From Crossaster papposus (taxonomy: Eukaryota; Echinodermata; Asteroidea; Velatida; Solasteridae), in assembly GCA_037893245.1 (NCBI GenBank), contig JBAIAA010000518.1, forward strand, positions 558,001 through 622,000: a stretch of 64,000 nt of DNA, given 5' to 3'. Both the position numbers and the translations under genes were made by a program. Below are positions 10,931 to 22,434 of this stretch, piece by piece. Each line of letters starts with the position of its first letter. The stretch's first letter is position 1. Under the pieces are notes generated by a model. The model ran no database searches. It saw only the letters and a list, made by a program, of their open reading frames with translations, and was not told the origin of the DNA.

Positions 10931-12155
10931 ATGGACCTTGTACGATCGATGTACATCATGTATATTCGTTACCATAAAATTCGTCATTTTGAGGAATAAA
11001 AACGAACTCTCAACTTAGATATTTTGCGGACTGATCAGAGGAAGCAAAAAATAGGCTGCAAGAATGCGACTTCCAAGAAATCAATGGAAACGGACAACTT
11101 TCTAATAATATTCTTCCTCAAGTTGTGTACAATTTATTTACATTAGGCATACAAAGAAATGATTCAAATATTATAATTAAGGAGAAATCTACAATGTGAT
11201 GGACTAGACTGGACTCCCGCGAACAATAAATGACGACGATTCCGAACCCCCGCGCATGTTTGGCAAACTTTTGGAAACTTAAAAATACGAATGTTGACTT
11301 TGCAATTTTTTTGGCATTCGCATCCTTCGCAAATCGTTCGCGTGCCCCGCAAAAACCCACCCTAAAGCATGCATAAAAACGGTTTATGGATGTGTCTTTA
11401 AAAAGTTCGTGCTTTTTATGTTCTGAATATTCTCAGGTCTAACACGACATACCAAACGTCTTATAAAATGTGAAAATCACATTTAACACCATTGGACATA
11501 CAAAATACCAAAAACAGTCCCCCCTTCTCCAAAAGTAGCAACCGGCCTCATTGGTCAAATTAGCGACTTTATTGTATTCACTGTCAGCTTTTTGATCTGG
11601 GTTTTTCACCATCTTTCACCACGTTTGGCGGACTGATCAGAGGGAGCCGACAGTTTTGTAGATGAGCGTCGTAACACCCAGTTCAATCCCTCAGTAAGAG
11701 CGTTGGTTTTCGTAACAAAGAATGGTGGAGTGATTGACAGATTCCCTATAGCTTCCTTGAAAAGCCCTATTGGGTTGGAAAGCAGTAAACAAAATCGCAT
11801 CAAATTATGCGATCAACTTGTCCCCCCGCGCTCCGAAAAAAAACTCATAAAAACAAGAACCAAACATGATTATTTCCCCCCCCCCCCAATTTTCTTTAAA
11901 TATATAAATGTATAAATAAATTGTTATGAGTTTAACTTTTTTGGCTTCGAGGATTTAGGCCTACTGCTTTGTCTTTAATTTCCACCACCGAAACGAACAT
12001 CAAAAGGTATTTTCTAAAACTTAGATAAAAATAATCGAGATTAGGGCCTATGCAAGAAAATAATCAAGGAAAAAGTTTACCCACATCGTCTTTTCAGTTG
12101 TTAAGTTCTACGAGGGCAAATGATACAAATTATAGAATTAAAAATACATGTAAAT
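10931..12155. other. Core of the 5-kb element, nothing recognised
   Basis: About 1.2 kb between the two GAGTCGG blocks. It holds two similar stretches (GGACTGATCAGAGG near 11029 and GCGGACTGATCAGAGGGAG near 11629). Its open frames have no recognisable domain. Confidence 0.5.
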
Positions 12156-12161
12156 CAAACC

Positions 12162-12602
12162 AGGGGGCGAGTCGGTCAGGGGGCGAGTCGGTCAGGAGGC
12201 GAGTCGGCCAGGGGGCGAGTCGGTCAGGGGGCGAGTTAGTAAGGGGCGAGTCGGTCAGGGGGCGAGTCGGTCAGGGGGCGAGTTGGAAAGGGGCGAGTAG
12301 GTAAGGGGCGAGTCGGTCAGGGGGCGAGTTGACCTGACACCGTTTGGATTGTAGGTCAACTCGCCCCCTGACCGACTCGCCCCTTACCTACTCGCCCCTT
12401 ACCAACTCGCCCCCTGACCGACTCGCCCCCTGACCGACTCGCCCCTTACTAACTCGCCCCCTGACCGACCGACCAGGGGGCGAGTCGGTCAGGGGGCGAG
12501 TTAGTAAGGGGCGAGTCGGTCAGGGGGCGAGTCGGTCAGGGGGCGAGTTGGAAAGGGGCGAGTAGGTAAGGGGCGAGTCGGTCAGGGGGCGAGTTGACCT
12601 GA
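12162..12602. repeat. GAGTCGG minisatellite, second block, self-inverted
   Basis: Three runs alternate in orientation: 12162-12337 reads GGGGGCGAGTCGGTCA, 12357-12470 is its complement, and 12472-12600 reads forward again. The result is a GC-rich hairpin-forming tract. Confidence 0.9.
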
Positions 12603-12922
12603 CACCGTTTGAATGTCTTTTGGCCGTTTGTTCTTTGTTTGATTTGGACTTTGTCTTTTTGTAACTTTGTCCTTTTGTCGATTTGTCTTTTGTTTGCTTG
12701 TTATTTAAGTATTTCTGTAATGTTGTCCTCTTCCCGTTTTGTCCTTTGTTTGATTTGGAGTTTGTATTTTTGCAAATTTGTCCTCTTGCAGCTTTGTCCT
12801 TTGTTTGATTTGAATTTTGTCCTTCTGTAAATTTGTCCTCTTGCCATTTTGTTCTTTGTCTATTGTTTTGTCCTTTGTGAACATATTTTTGATTTTGGCC
12901 CTTTTGGCCGCCCATAGAGCTC

Positions 12923-13238
12923 ACCCATGGTCACGGCACAGTTCCTGGTCAACGGTAAGTTTGCGTGTACACCTGTGTGTCCCCACTTAAACACACAACC
13001 AATGGCAAGTCACGACAGCCCTGATCCTGAACACTGAACAATGCAAAGACCCTTCTGTATCAACTCAATCAAACTTTAAAACAGTTGGAATTTGGCAGGT
13101 TTTATTGTACTATTACGTTCAGTACCAATAATTACTGAACGTGTGTGCAGTTGTTGAAGTTTTGTAGGTTTGGTATGTTTTCTAGTGCGAGAGCCGAGGG
13201 AATTATAAAGGGTCTCAATAATTATGTGCTGGCCAGTT
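12923..13238. other. Intergenic, continuation of the duplicated tail
   Basis: Matches about 30302-30610 of copy 2 right after the GAGCTC site. No gene is seen. Confidence 0.6.
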
Positions 13239-13296
13239 TTAACCAGTTTGCGCCAGGATTATTTTAACATTGACCTGAACCTAGTTCATTATTATT

Positions 13297-13470
13297 AGGG
13301 GGGGAGGGAGGGGGGAGATAGGGGGGGAGGGGGAGGGAGGGGGGAGGAGAGGGGGGGGGGAGGGAGGGATTGGAGGGGGGGGGGAGGAGGGAGGGGGGGG
13401 GGAGGAGGGAGGGGAGGGGGGGGGGGAGGGAGGGGAGGGAGGGGAGGGAGGGGAGGGGGGGGGGGGGGTG
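13297..13470. repeat. G-rich polypurine tract (GGGGGAGG-like)
   Basis: About 170 bp of almost only G with single A, the origin of proline-rich spurious frames on the other strand. It marks the end of homology with copy 2. Confidence 0.9.
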
Positions 13471-13479
13471 TTCTCTCCG

Positions 13480-13965
13480 TCCCAAATCTTCAAATGTCGA
13501 AAAAAACCGTAATATATACTATTGATGATGTTTATCGGAAAAGTAGTCATGGTTCCAGCTAGGAAGTGTTCGCCTTTTGCGGACGTGTCAAAAAAAAAAA
13601 AATTGTACATAGGTGTTGGGCGCAATTTATACTAAACCCACAACGTACGTGTATCGTACATTGAATGAAAACGACAGACGTTTGTGTATACCGGCCAGTT
13701 TCAGATGTAAACAACCGGGTTTTTCCCCCGTCTTTTCTCGGGAACGGTAAGACATTATGTTGGTTTGACGTATGCACGTGGTCATTATGGCTGATTGGCT
13801 GCTGTTGATCGACTCGACGATGCTCTTGCGTTTCCAGCTTAAAGTTGGGTATATCTGTCAGCGACCGGCTCGCAAATCAAAATCGATGGCGTAGAGACTG
13901 GGAGCCAGTCTATTGACGGGGTGATACAGCCGCGCAATCGCACCATGTTGATTTCAGTGTTGTAC
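13480..13965. other. Intergenic, nothing recognised
   Basis: Non-repetitive DNA with no splice-bounded frame. This is the first stretch of copy 1 flank with no counterpart after 30.66 kb. Confidence 0.5.
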
Positions 13966-14460
13966 AGTTGCACTGCACTAAATCAAGCCCCATTGAAAAC
14001 AGTGTAAAATCAACAAAGTTCAGGGCCAAATAACATGCAAGCCGACATCACAGGGGTTTCTCAAACAAATTATCGTCTGATCCTTCGTCTTTCCATTTCA
14101 TTCTAAATTTTAGGTGCGGAAGCCAATTACATGTTTAAATAAAGTGACACCCAAACAAACTCGATCACCTCCCGAAAAGTGATACTTCCCAAACCTGTTT
14201 GCAGCCATTTTATAAAATGGCATCCCTCCACTTTCTCTTGGAAAAAAAATAGGACCCATTTTTCAAGCGTAATTTTATCAAGTTTGCCCTTAAATGAAAG
14301 GCCCAAACCCAGGGAGTTAACCCTCGGCTATATTTATACACATTTCCTTTTTTAAAGCCAAACCGTCTCTTTTTTTTCAAAAAAAGGTGTGGGTGCACTT
14401 GTCATGCTAATGAGAGTCGAGCTCGCGCAGAAATTCTCATTCTAAATAGTGCAGTGCACC
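13966..14460. mobile_element. Diverged member of the AGGGTGCAC MITE family
   Basis: Shares long stretches with 4943-5422, such as CAAGCCCCATTGAAAAC and GAAAAGTGATACTTCCC, and ends in CAGTGCACC. It lies outside the duplicated block, so the family is dispersed. Confidence 0.65.
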
Positions 14461-15336
14461 CGTCCGTAACCAGCCGTCTGTATTGGTATGCGGAAGTGAA
14501 GCTATACAAATCGCTACACAGCAGCCATGATTTTTTGTGATTTTGCGACTGTTTAGTTCCAATTGATTCCTTCTGCATGCCTCCCTCGTGCAGGCTAACT
14601 GAACAAAACAACCGGTTGACTTGTTTCTTCTGAATTAGGAATAATCGTCCAAATCAGATAGATTATAATCTATCTCTGATTTGAATGAAGTCAACCTACC
14701 GAGTCGGAAGGTAGAACCGAGGTGGAATTTACCCAGCCGTGAGCTGACCGTAAACTTAGTGTGAGAGAGACATAACACTACACTGGTAAATATAATGTAT
14801 ACCAATATCAGCAGACATTTCATTTTTAATATATTTTGGAATTTCTCATTTATAAAAGGAATTATAATTCAAAATTATTCCTAGTAACTTGGACCAAAAC
14901 ATGATTTGGCATAGTAGGCCCAAACATGCCAAATGTTAAAAGGCGATTGTACATGTACAAATTAAAAGTGTATTTGTTTAGAAACATGCGCGTTTTTTTC
15001 CATACTACCCTCATAAACGTACGTTCCATCTCAACCGAATTCAGATCCATTGTTATATTTCACAAGCGCAATGAGTAAACCCGAGGCCCTATTTGAACAC
15101 ATGTTGTTAACAAAATTGTTGCGGCTCGAGCAGGATCAAAGGTCAAAGTTTATTCCCATTGACCTCGTGCCAATTTGCGTTTGCTCTCTCTGTCTAATTG
15201 GCATGAACTGTACGTTTATTTATGTACCGGTGTTGTAGGAAATGCTTAGTAAGCCGAGGCCACTGCTTTGACCCTCAAGGATAAGGCCAAGACAATCAAG
15301 CCTTGAAGGCCAAGACTCTCAAACCTTAAGGTACCA
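14461..15336. other. Intergenic, nothing recognised
   Basis: Mixed unique DNA with a short palindrome near 14655-14680 (CAGATAGATTATAATCTATC). No coding signal. Confidence 0.5.
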
Positions 15337-15846
15337 GTGTTGCGGTACTCATACTACTACTACTACTCTGTACTCGTACTCGATTACTACTCCTCGAGTA
15401 CCGTTTTGGAGTACTCGTACTCGAATGCGAAAATTCATGTACTCGAACTGACGTACAAGTACTCGGGCAGTCAATGTAGGCCTACTCGTACTCTGTACTC
15501 GTACTCGATTACTACTCCTCGAGTACCGTTTTGGAGTACTCGTACTCGAATGCGAAAATTCATGTACTCGAACTGACGTACAAGTACTCGGGCAGTCAAT
15601 GTAGGCCTACTCGTACTCGTACTCGATTACGACTCCTCGAGTACCGTTTTGGAGTACTCGTACTCGAATGCAAAAATTCACGTACTCGAACTGACGTACA
15701 AGTACTCGGGCAGTCAATGTAGGCCTACTCGTACTCTATACTCGTACTCGATTACGACTCCTCGAGTACCGTTTTGGAGTACTCGTACTCGAATGCGAAA
15801 ATTCATGTACTCAAACTGACGTACAAGTACTCGGGCAGTCAATGTA
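15337..15846. repeat. Satellite of about 120-125 bp, four units, rich in TACTCG
   Basis: The landmark CCGTTTTGGAGTACTCGTAC recurs at 15401, 15526, 15645 and 15769. Each unit also contains CGAACTGACGTACAAGTACT and GGGCAGTCAATGTAGGCC. Confidence 0.9.
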
Positions 15847-15983
15847 CATGTACTCGTATACGACACGTCAAAATTGCACTCGACCATCAAGGTACTCGTA
15901 CCAGAATAGCAATACTCGATACCTAATCGTATAACTTGTTCTCCAACACTAACGTGTTGCTCAACAAAAGGTCACTCGACTAA

Positions 15984-16515
15984 CTAGAGCTCCTGCGTTT
16001 TAGACCGTCAATTACCGTTGTACGCAAGCCTAGCCAATCAGCACTTGCGAGTGTTCATGATCATGAGGTCAGCGGTGCTTGTGTCACATCCAAAGAACTA
16101 TCGGGACTGTACCTAGCTTGTTGTTATTCGTAATAAGGCCTGGCATACGATCTACATGATTATTCTAATTATTAGGTCTAGTATATACACGCCCTCCTCC
16201 CGCTGGTGACTGACCCGCCAGATGTGTACAATGGCGATTACAATGACGCCCGGCCCGCTTCTATTGTTACAAGGTACAATGGGATATTATTGTACATGGC
16301 GGGAATTTCAATGGGGTATTTTCAACAGGCAGGTTGTAATTGTGAGGATCAGACCACTTTAAACGCAGGGAACACATAGGCCTGGTAAATACTTACACCA
16401 AGTATAGAGTATATAAACCAAGCTTCCAGAGGGGATGTTTGTCCCTGATGATTATTCGTGCCGTCCACGCAATTTTTGTATATATTTTTTTACATTCAGA
16501 CCAGGGGGGGGGGGG

Positions 16516-16548
<33 letters not shown>

Positions 16549-18377
16549 GCGGAGGGGGGGCCCAACAAAGTGCGCCACCAACGTTGAAATGTATCTCATT
16601 TGTTCTTCCACGTAATTGCTCATGAGCCACACATCTCACACAGTAAATACGTATAGATCGCTACCGCGAAGCGCACCGTTGAAACACGTACAGATTTGCT
16701 CCGCGCTCGCTCTCCGAATTCAGTGATTCATATAACGTCCGCAAAGCCAGATACACAGGCACGATCTACACGAATTTGTTTTGGGGCGATGTCATTTTCT
16801 GCCATTTTCGTTCGAAAACAACACGATAAAACGCAAGGGGTTCACAGGCAGATTTTTTTAAAAATTCAGTATATCACTGCTACATCCTTTTTAAACGTAT
16901 CCATGGAAAAAAGTGAGTGGGTTCGAAGCACGATTTTTCACAATTTATCGATTATTATTGCCCTTTTTAGGGGAGGTATTTGTCAACGTCGTTTTAGTAT
17001 TTGTGCACAATCTCTACGTGCATCAACGGTACGTCAACGCTTAATTTTTTCGACTGCTTTTTTTTAATTTTCAATACAATTTTTGTCATTGGATGATAAC
17101 AATTAAGGTAAATAACAACCTTTTACAACTACAAAAGACAAGATGTTAAGATTGGATGCCAAAAACTCTTTATTTTTCGCGTGAGAAAATTGTTCCCCCC
17201 TATTTTGAGAATGGACGGTACGTCAGCGTTGCGCAATCACAGTCTCAAAGGGCCCCCCCTCCGCCCCCCCCCCCCCCCCCCCCCCCCCTGATTCAGACGT
17301 ACGAAAACGCAGATGCCTTAACTGGTGTATTCCATTTCCACCCCACTCATAAACGTGCACCCATCACCAAACATACTGTTAAATGGGGCAACGTTGTCAT
17401 GCTGGGTAACTTTGGACCCTACATGTCAATATTTTTGTTGTTGATGGTTTTATTTGTATTTTGGGACTTTTTTTTGGGGGGGGGGGGGTTATTTATGGAA
17501 ATAATTATGAAAGAGTTGGAAAAATAACATCAAACTGGATTTTATGCGATATTTTATAAATGTTTTCCCCCAAACGATTTGAGCCAAAGTTGCCCCAACA
17601 CTGAATTTCTTTCAATGAATATACAACTTACAATACGCTTCTGGAAACTTATTCAACTCATTGTGTTCATAGAGGGCATCTTTTCAGGAAATTCTATCGT
17701 GTTTGAAGGATCAAATCGATATTTTAGCTTTATTCATAATAGTGTGGTGGCCATAGTTACCCCTAAATTCGACATTAAAAAAAACGTTTATTTGTAGTTC
17801 TCTTGTGTCCAATTTGTTTACGGTTAAAAATTATTTGTTGGCTCAAACCAAACTCTATTGTAAAACATAACACGGAAAATGTAACATTATTGTTTAATAT
17901 GCAGGAATATATTGTAAATTGTCTGAAAATATTACGGTACAATGTTAACACACTGACATAATAACTTATAATTATTACTTGGATTACTGGCAACTAGCAG
18001 GCGTTCATTTTCCCTGCATTTAAAATGGTTTGAACCTGACAACCCACGTGTAGAAAAAATATCATTGGAATTCCCGCCATGTATCAAACTCTATCCCATT
18101 GTACCTTGTAACCATAGAAGCGGGGAGTCATTGCAAACGCCATTGTACACATCTGGCGTTTCAGTCAACAGCAAGAGAAGGGCGTGTATACTAATGTTAG
18201 AATAATCATGTAGATCGTATACCAGGCCTTATATTATGAATAACAATAAGCTAAGGTACACTGTCCCGATAGTTCATTGGATGGGACGCAGGCACCGATG
18301 ACCTCATGAACACTCACAAGTGCTGATTGGCTATGCTTGCGTACAACGGTAATTGACGGTCTCGCACGAACTCTACT
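15984..18377. mobile_element. 2.4-kb element with about 390-bp terminal inverted repeats
   Basis: The left arm (15984 to about 16375) is matched in inverse by about 18000-18377, for example GACCGTCAATTACCGTTGTA at the left and its complement near 18340. The paired G-tract (16507-16560) and C-tract (17255-17288) extend the symmetry inward. No transposase is recognised. Confidence 0.75.
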
Positions 18378-18850
18378 TGGGCGGTTGGTGCAAGGCACGA
18401 GGGGGCCTTTTCCAACTCCTGCTTCGGTCCGTATCGGAGTCCATCCTGTAATTTGCAAACATGCACGAATGGATCCAGCTATGCACCGAATCCAGAGTTT
18501 AGGAAACGACCCTGCTGGATCCGTTTTCCAAACCCCACCTTATGCTATATCGTGGATCCATCACCATTGCTATACACAATAGCTCTTTTATCGGTCTCCT
18601 TAAGAATGCAGTGTAGATCTAGAGCCAACCAGGTGGTGTTGACAAAAGTTGTTCACATGCACGTGGTATATTGCGAGCGGCCTTTTAGAGTTTGTTCGTA
18701 AAACAAAACGTAACATGTAACGGTTATTCAGAGCGAAGAAGTAGGCCACAGAGAATCTGGATGCTTGGTCAGTTTTACCGCACACTTTATAGATGGTACT
18801 GTCCTATGCTCCGCTAAGAAATGGCACATTATCTTAATTAATTTGTTCAG
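18378..18850. other. 5' flank of the Ubl-Death gene
   Basis: Unique DNA between the inverted-repeat element and the first coding exon. A promoter and a 5' untranslated exon should lie here or farther left, but no defined element can be named. Confidence 0.4.
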
Positions 18851-19129
18851 GCTCCTCGGTGTACTGCAGTACTTGGACCTGATTACTACCAAGATGCCAA
18901 ACAAGACCGTCCAGCAGTTAGACGCCTACATTAAGGCAACATCCGTCGTGTACGACCACTCCAACACCAAACTCATCAACAGGAAGACTAAAGTCAAACC
19001 AAGGAAGAAACAGGCTTTCCTGTCTGTACTGCATTACAAGAAAACGACTTACGATGATTGCTGTGCAGAGAGACAACCATCGAAACGATGGATTCGAAGA
19101 CAACCGAGTTGCAAACATAAAAGTCAGAG
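18851..19129 (+). CDS. Exon 1 (coding from 18894): basic N-terminal tail
   Basis: Follows acceptor ATTTGTTCAG and ends AGTCAGAG before GTAATC in phase 2, matching the next exon. It encodes a Lys/Arg-rich segment (NRKTKVKPRKKQ) with no recognised domain. Confidence 0.6.
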
Positions 19130-22077
19130 GTAATCACCAATGACAAATTTATTCAGGAAATGAAGGTAGACATCACATTCAAACCTGTTTTTTTTTGCAA
19201 TCTCGTCCGCTAATGTGTAATTATTAGACCAATGACCATCACAGCCTTTTTTCTTCTTCAAATTAATGCATGATTAATTTAGTTCGGTTGAAGGAATCTC
19301 CAAGATTATATTGGCGACTCTTCCCTTTATTTCACAGTCATGCCGGAAAACAGAAGCTGCAAATCTTTATCCGGACTCCCCTCTTACATACACCGAAGAC
19401 ACTTTGTTTCCAACTCGATCCACGGACCTCCATCTTAACTTTGAAAGAGCTGATAGGAAAGACGATTGGTGTCGAGGCACGATGTCAGCGTCTGTACATC
19501 CGGAGAAACGTCCAGGTACAAGTGCAATTTTAAAACATACAGCCTCGCGCGCGCATTATTTCTTTCAAGTCAAGAAGCAATGAAACAAATATTTACACAA
19601 TCCACAAACATCCCAATCTATAAATATCTAAAAATGTTATAATGTTGATTTTCCTTTTCTCTTAAATCTACAGCTTTGTGACTTGTTGACACTTGAAGAT
19701 AACGGCATTGAGAAAGAAGAGAACATCTCACTCCGTCTATCCTTTGGTGGTTTACTTGGCGGTGGACCTAAAGGTATATTAATTAAAACAAATAGACAGT
19801 GAACAAACAAAATGGTCACTAAACCAGTCTAAAATGTATTCAATTATCTGGCCTCACTGATCAAAGAATACCAAGAAACTAGAACCCCGACGCCCTCTGC
19901 AAATAGTGCGCAGTGCCTACATCGGTATTCCAATCTAAATCGTGCTGGAGTGAAGTGTACACTTATTATTCATGTCAGAACGAAACTTCTCTAGCTCTTG
20001 GTTAGGTACATTTGACCCTGAAACCTTGGGGACAGTGTGATTTAGATCAAGAAATGTGTCAGTTTTGACTCTGAAAATTATCAGTTCAAATAGAAGCCGC
20101 TGTTTCCGGTCATCTACATGGGAAAATTGTAACCGAGATAAACTCTTGTTATTCGTCCTGTGTTCGAGTGGTAGCTGTCTAAATAAGTATACATAGCAAA
20201 CATTATATGGCACTGTGTTGTCTTCAATCCTTGTTGCAGAGAGGCCACAATTTGATCAGTTTCTCTTGGATATAGTCCCGAAAATTGAGACAATATGGAA
20301 GGAACTGGCCAACAAGCTGGGATTTGAAGAAGCAGAGATTGTTGAAATCCAAGCTCAGAACGAAAATGATTCTATCGAACAGAGCTTGACGATGATGTTT
20401 GCTTGGTGGCAAAAGCAGAAAAAGAGCCAAAAAGAACCTCAGAGGCTAAGAGATGCACTGAATGCCTCTGGTATGGCTGATTTGGCGTCCAAAGTACCAG
20501 GTAAACATTATCTTACATTAATTTGGATAACTTGCAGTTGTGCTTTTATCGAGTATGTCACGTGTCCAGTTACAAAAACAGTCTTTGGGTGAATGGATGA
20601 CTTCAGTTCCTAAAATCCCTGAGATTCACTGAACAACGTCATCACTTAATAAATTTACAGAACCAATGTGTTGCCTCTAACATATTGCCTATATATGGCT
20701 TCTTTAGCCATGATCAAGCTAATTTAAGTTTTCATGTTTAATATTATCCTTAGATCTAATTGACACTGTACAACACGATCAAGGCAGACGAGGGAGGGAC
20801 GTCAATGCCACGTCATCGGCAACGGATGTCGATTATAAGACATCTCAGCAAGAGGAGCACGAAATCACAGAGATGACGGCACAATCTGCGCATAAGAGGG
20901 CAGAATTAAGTCAAGATACATCACATCAAGAAGGTATCGTTAAGGTCTTGACAAAGAATCTGGAACAAGTGAAGAAGCTACCACTTGAGGGAACACCAGA
21001 ACACGAGACTGGCAAATCAGACATGTCCCAGTCTGAGACGCATCAAGAGGGAGAGTTCACAGGCCTCAGGTCCCAACATGAGACGGCAGCATCAGTGGAA
21101 CGACTGGTACTTGGGGAGGAGCAGATTCTTGATAAACACAGACCCATTACAGAAAAGAAAAAGGTCATGGAATCACACGTAGTGACATCAGCTGTTAATG
21201 AGAGGCTAGATCAGGGGCAGTTCACTGCTCAGGCAGAACCGAAGGTGACAGAGACGCACGAATCTGTCTTAGACCCACATGGGGTAGATGTACAGAATCA
21301 AATTGCTCAGCAACGGAGAGTGACATTATCTGGACAACAGAGAGGGGATGAGAGTCACAGTTCTGCCATAGTATCCCAGCAGTCCACTGCACTCTTACCC
21401 GTTGTACAAACCCAGGAGCTAATGCAACCGGTTCCAGTTAATGTCAACGTTGCTGGGAGAAACAATCCAACCTTTTTTGCACCCGTTGTCAGACCTACTT
21501 TCAACATAGTTCAGAATGTTTATGCAGGGGTCGATCCAGGTAAATATTATGCACTACATCAGTTTGATCAAAACGCACATGACATCTTCCGTTATAGACA
21601 ACAATACAAAGCACAATGTAAACAAGCTTTAGCTGTTTTTTTTGTTCAGGACAACGGGATAACATAATGCAGAGACAACGTCAAACTGGATCCAAACGAC
21701 GAACAGGTGAGCCTTAATTGGCAGTCATATGTATCAGTCATCTTTATCAAAGATGCATTTTGCAAGCATACAATTAGTCTCTGTGCTGAGCAAACACGTG
21801 TCTGGTTTGATCTGTGTAGTATTTGTTGTACATGTATATTGTAGCGAAATTCAGCGAATCGTTCTTCCTGAGGCTGTCAAGAAAAATTTCTAGTGACTGG
21901 GAGAAGCTGGCTTTCATTTTAGGTTTTTCAAAGGAAAAGGTTGAATTATTCCGGGCTAAATCCAAAGACAACAGAATGAGGCAATGTCGGGCGATGTTAG
22001 GAGCCTGGCTGAAGGGGCAGAATAGCGATGAAGAAGCAAGACAAATACTAAGCAGTGCTTTGACGGAAACAGGTTGA
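18894..22077 (+). CDS. Ubiquitin-like, double Death-domain adaptor-like protein
   Basis: Seven exons (18851-19129, 19338-19515, 19674-19773, 20240-20500, 20754-21539, 21650-21706, 21845-22077) splice by GT-AG with matching phases into about 616 residues. The order is a basic N-terminal tail, a ubiquitin-like fold, a Death domain, a long Gln/Glu-rich linker and a second Death domain. Death domains assemble receptor-adaptor complexes by homotypic contact, and ubiquitin-like folds recruit ubiquitin-binding or kinase partners, so a cytosolic signalling adaptor is inferred. The first ATG (18894) follows ACCAAG; the frame is open back to the acceptor at 18850. The stop at 22075 may instead be a read-through of a donor (ACAG then GTTGAA). 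No AATAAA follows before the NLR exon at 22411. This could be the front half of the NLR gene, parted from it by one base. Confidence 0.75.
19338..19773 (+). CDS. Exons 2-3: ubiquitin-like domain
   Basis: Exon 2 is 19338-19515 and exon 3 is 19674-19773. Together they read LQIFIRTP, a long central helix region (TLKELIGKTIGVE), CQRLYIRR and then LEDNGIEKEENISLRLSFGG. That follows the ubiquitin pattern from the MQIFVKT strand to the LHLVLRLRGG end, including a Gly pair. Conjugation is unlikely because the chain continues. Confidence 0.75.
20240..20500 (+). CDS. Exon 4: first Death domain
   Basis: Phase 1 to phase 1. Diagnostic pattern: IWKELANKLGF, EEAEIVEIQ, SIEQSLTMMFAWW, LRDALNASGMADLASK, the six-helix Death-domain signature with the conserved Trp residues. 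Confidence 0.85.
20754..21539 (+). CDS. Exon 5: long linker, source of the 148-bp fragment
   Basis: Phase 1 to phase 1, 262 residues rich in Gln, Glu, Thr, Ser and His with no recognised fold. Segment 21251-21398 is the part also found in both NLR 3' ends. Donor CCAG followed by GTAAAT. Confidence 0.75.
21650..21706 (+). CDS. Exon 6: 57-bp microexon
   Basis: Acceptor TTTGTTCAG, donor GTGAGC, phase 1 on both sides. It encodes 19 basic residues and joins linker and second Death domain in frame. Confidence 0.6.
21845..22077 (+). CDS. Exon 7: second Death domain
   Basis: Pattern SDWEKLAFILGFSKEKVELF, RQCRAMLGAWL, ARQILSSALTETG then stop. It lacks most of the sixth helix, which suits either an abrupt C-terminus or continuation in a further exon. 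Confidence 0.75.
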
Positions 22078-22080
22078 AAA

Positions 22081-22410
22081 GATCTTGGACGAACGGTATT
22101 GGTTAAGCAATTATGCCACGTGCGACCTGGTAAGGTGCTGGTTTACATAGGCAGTGTCGTACGTTGGAGAGGCACCACGGTGGTATCATGGCCTAAGCCA
22201 ACATTTGAGGTTGGTACCTGTTTCCCCACGCCCATCTAAGGGTTTTGTGGAAGGCAAAACGTACAGAGCTGTCTGTTGAAACAAATCACGCGCCTCTTCT
22301 TGGAAAAAGGTCTCTCAAAGTGTTTTCTGCAAATTGGATCCCAGTTGAGTTGGCCATATTGCCTCATAAAGATTTAGGATAAACCTAACATGTTTTTTGT
22401 TTTACCCCAG
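22081..22410. other. Intron or intergenic gap between Death gene and NLR
   Basis: About 330 bp without coding signal or AATAAA. The missing poly(A) signal favours an intron over an intergenic spacer. Confidence 0.4.
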
Positions 22411-22434
22411 AGCAACCTCTTCTAGAAAAAGAAA

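Larger units (their letters stand above)
7852..12916. mobile_element. 5.07-kb non-autonomous element with long TIRs, unclassified
   Basis: Present in copy 1 and absent from copy 2, where a single GAGCTC marks the empty site (about 30296-30301). GAGCTC flanks it on both sides (7846-7851, 12917-12922). Terminal inverted repeats of about 310 bp begin TATGGGCGGCCAAAAGGGCC and are dense in AAAGGACAAA motifs. Inside are two inverted blocks of a GGACGT minisatellite (8168-8420 and 10498-10735), two nested inverted-repeat elements (8430-9202, 9491-10491) and two blocks of a GAGTCGG minisatellite. No transposase is visible. A 6-bp duplication is known for Polintons, but the termini and size do not fit them. 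Confidence 0.8.
5450..13297. repeat. Segmental duplication, copy 1, diverged tail
   Basis: Collinear with 28261-30660 at about 90% identity by eye, after two insertions at 5952-6402 and 7852-12916 are discounted. Homology is lost where a TTAACCAGTT-type MITE of copy 1 runs into the G-rich tract at 13297. No gene is supported in this tail. Confidence 0.85.

Noticed and set aside
13264..13625. Proline/serine-rich frames on the minus strand
   Set aside because: Pure translation of the G-rich tract; no coding context.
16393..17527. Proline-rich and glycine-rich frames around poly-G and poly-C
   Set aside because: Homopolymer artefacts inside an inverted-repeat element.
20215..20239. Start of the first Death domain at an upstream ATG
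   Set aside because: The bases before 20240 are intron ending in TTGTTGCAG, and the phase matches the ubiquitin-like exon.
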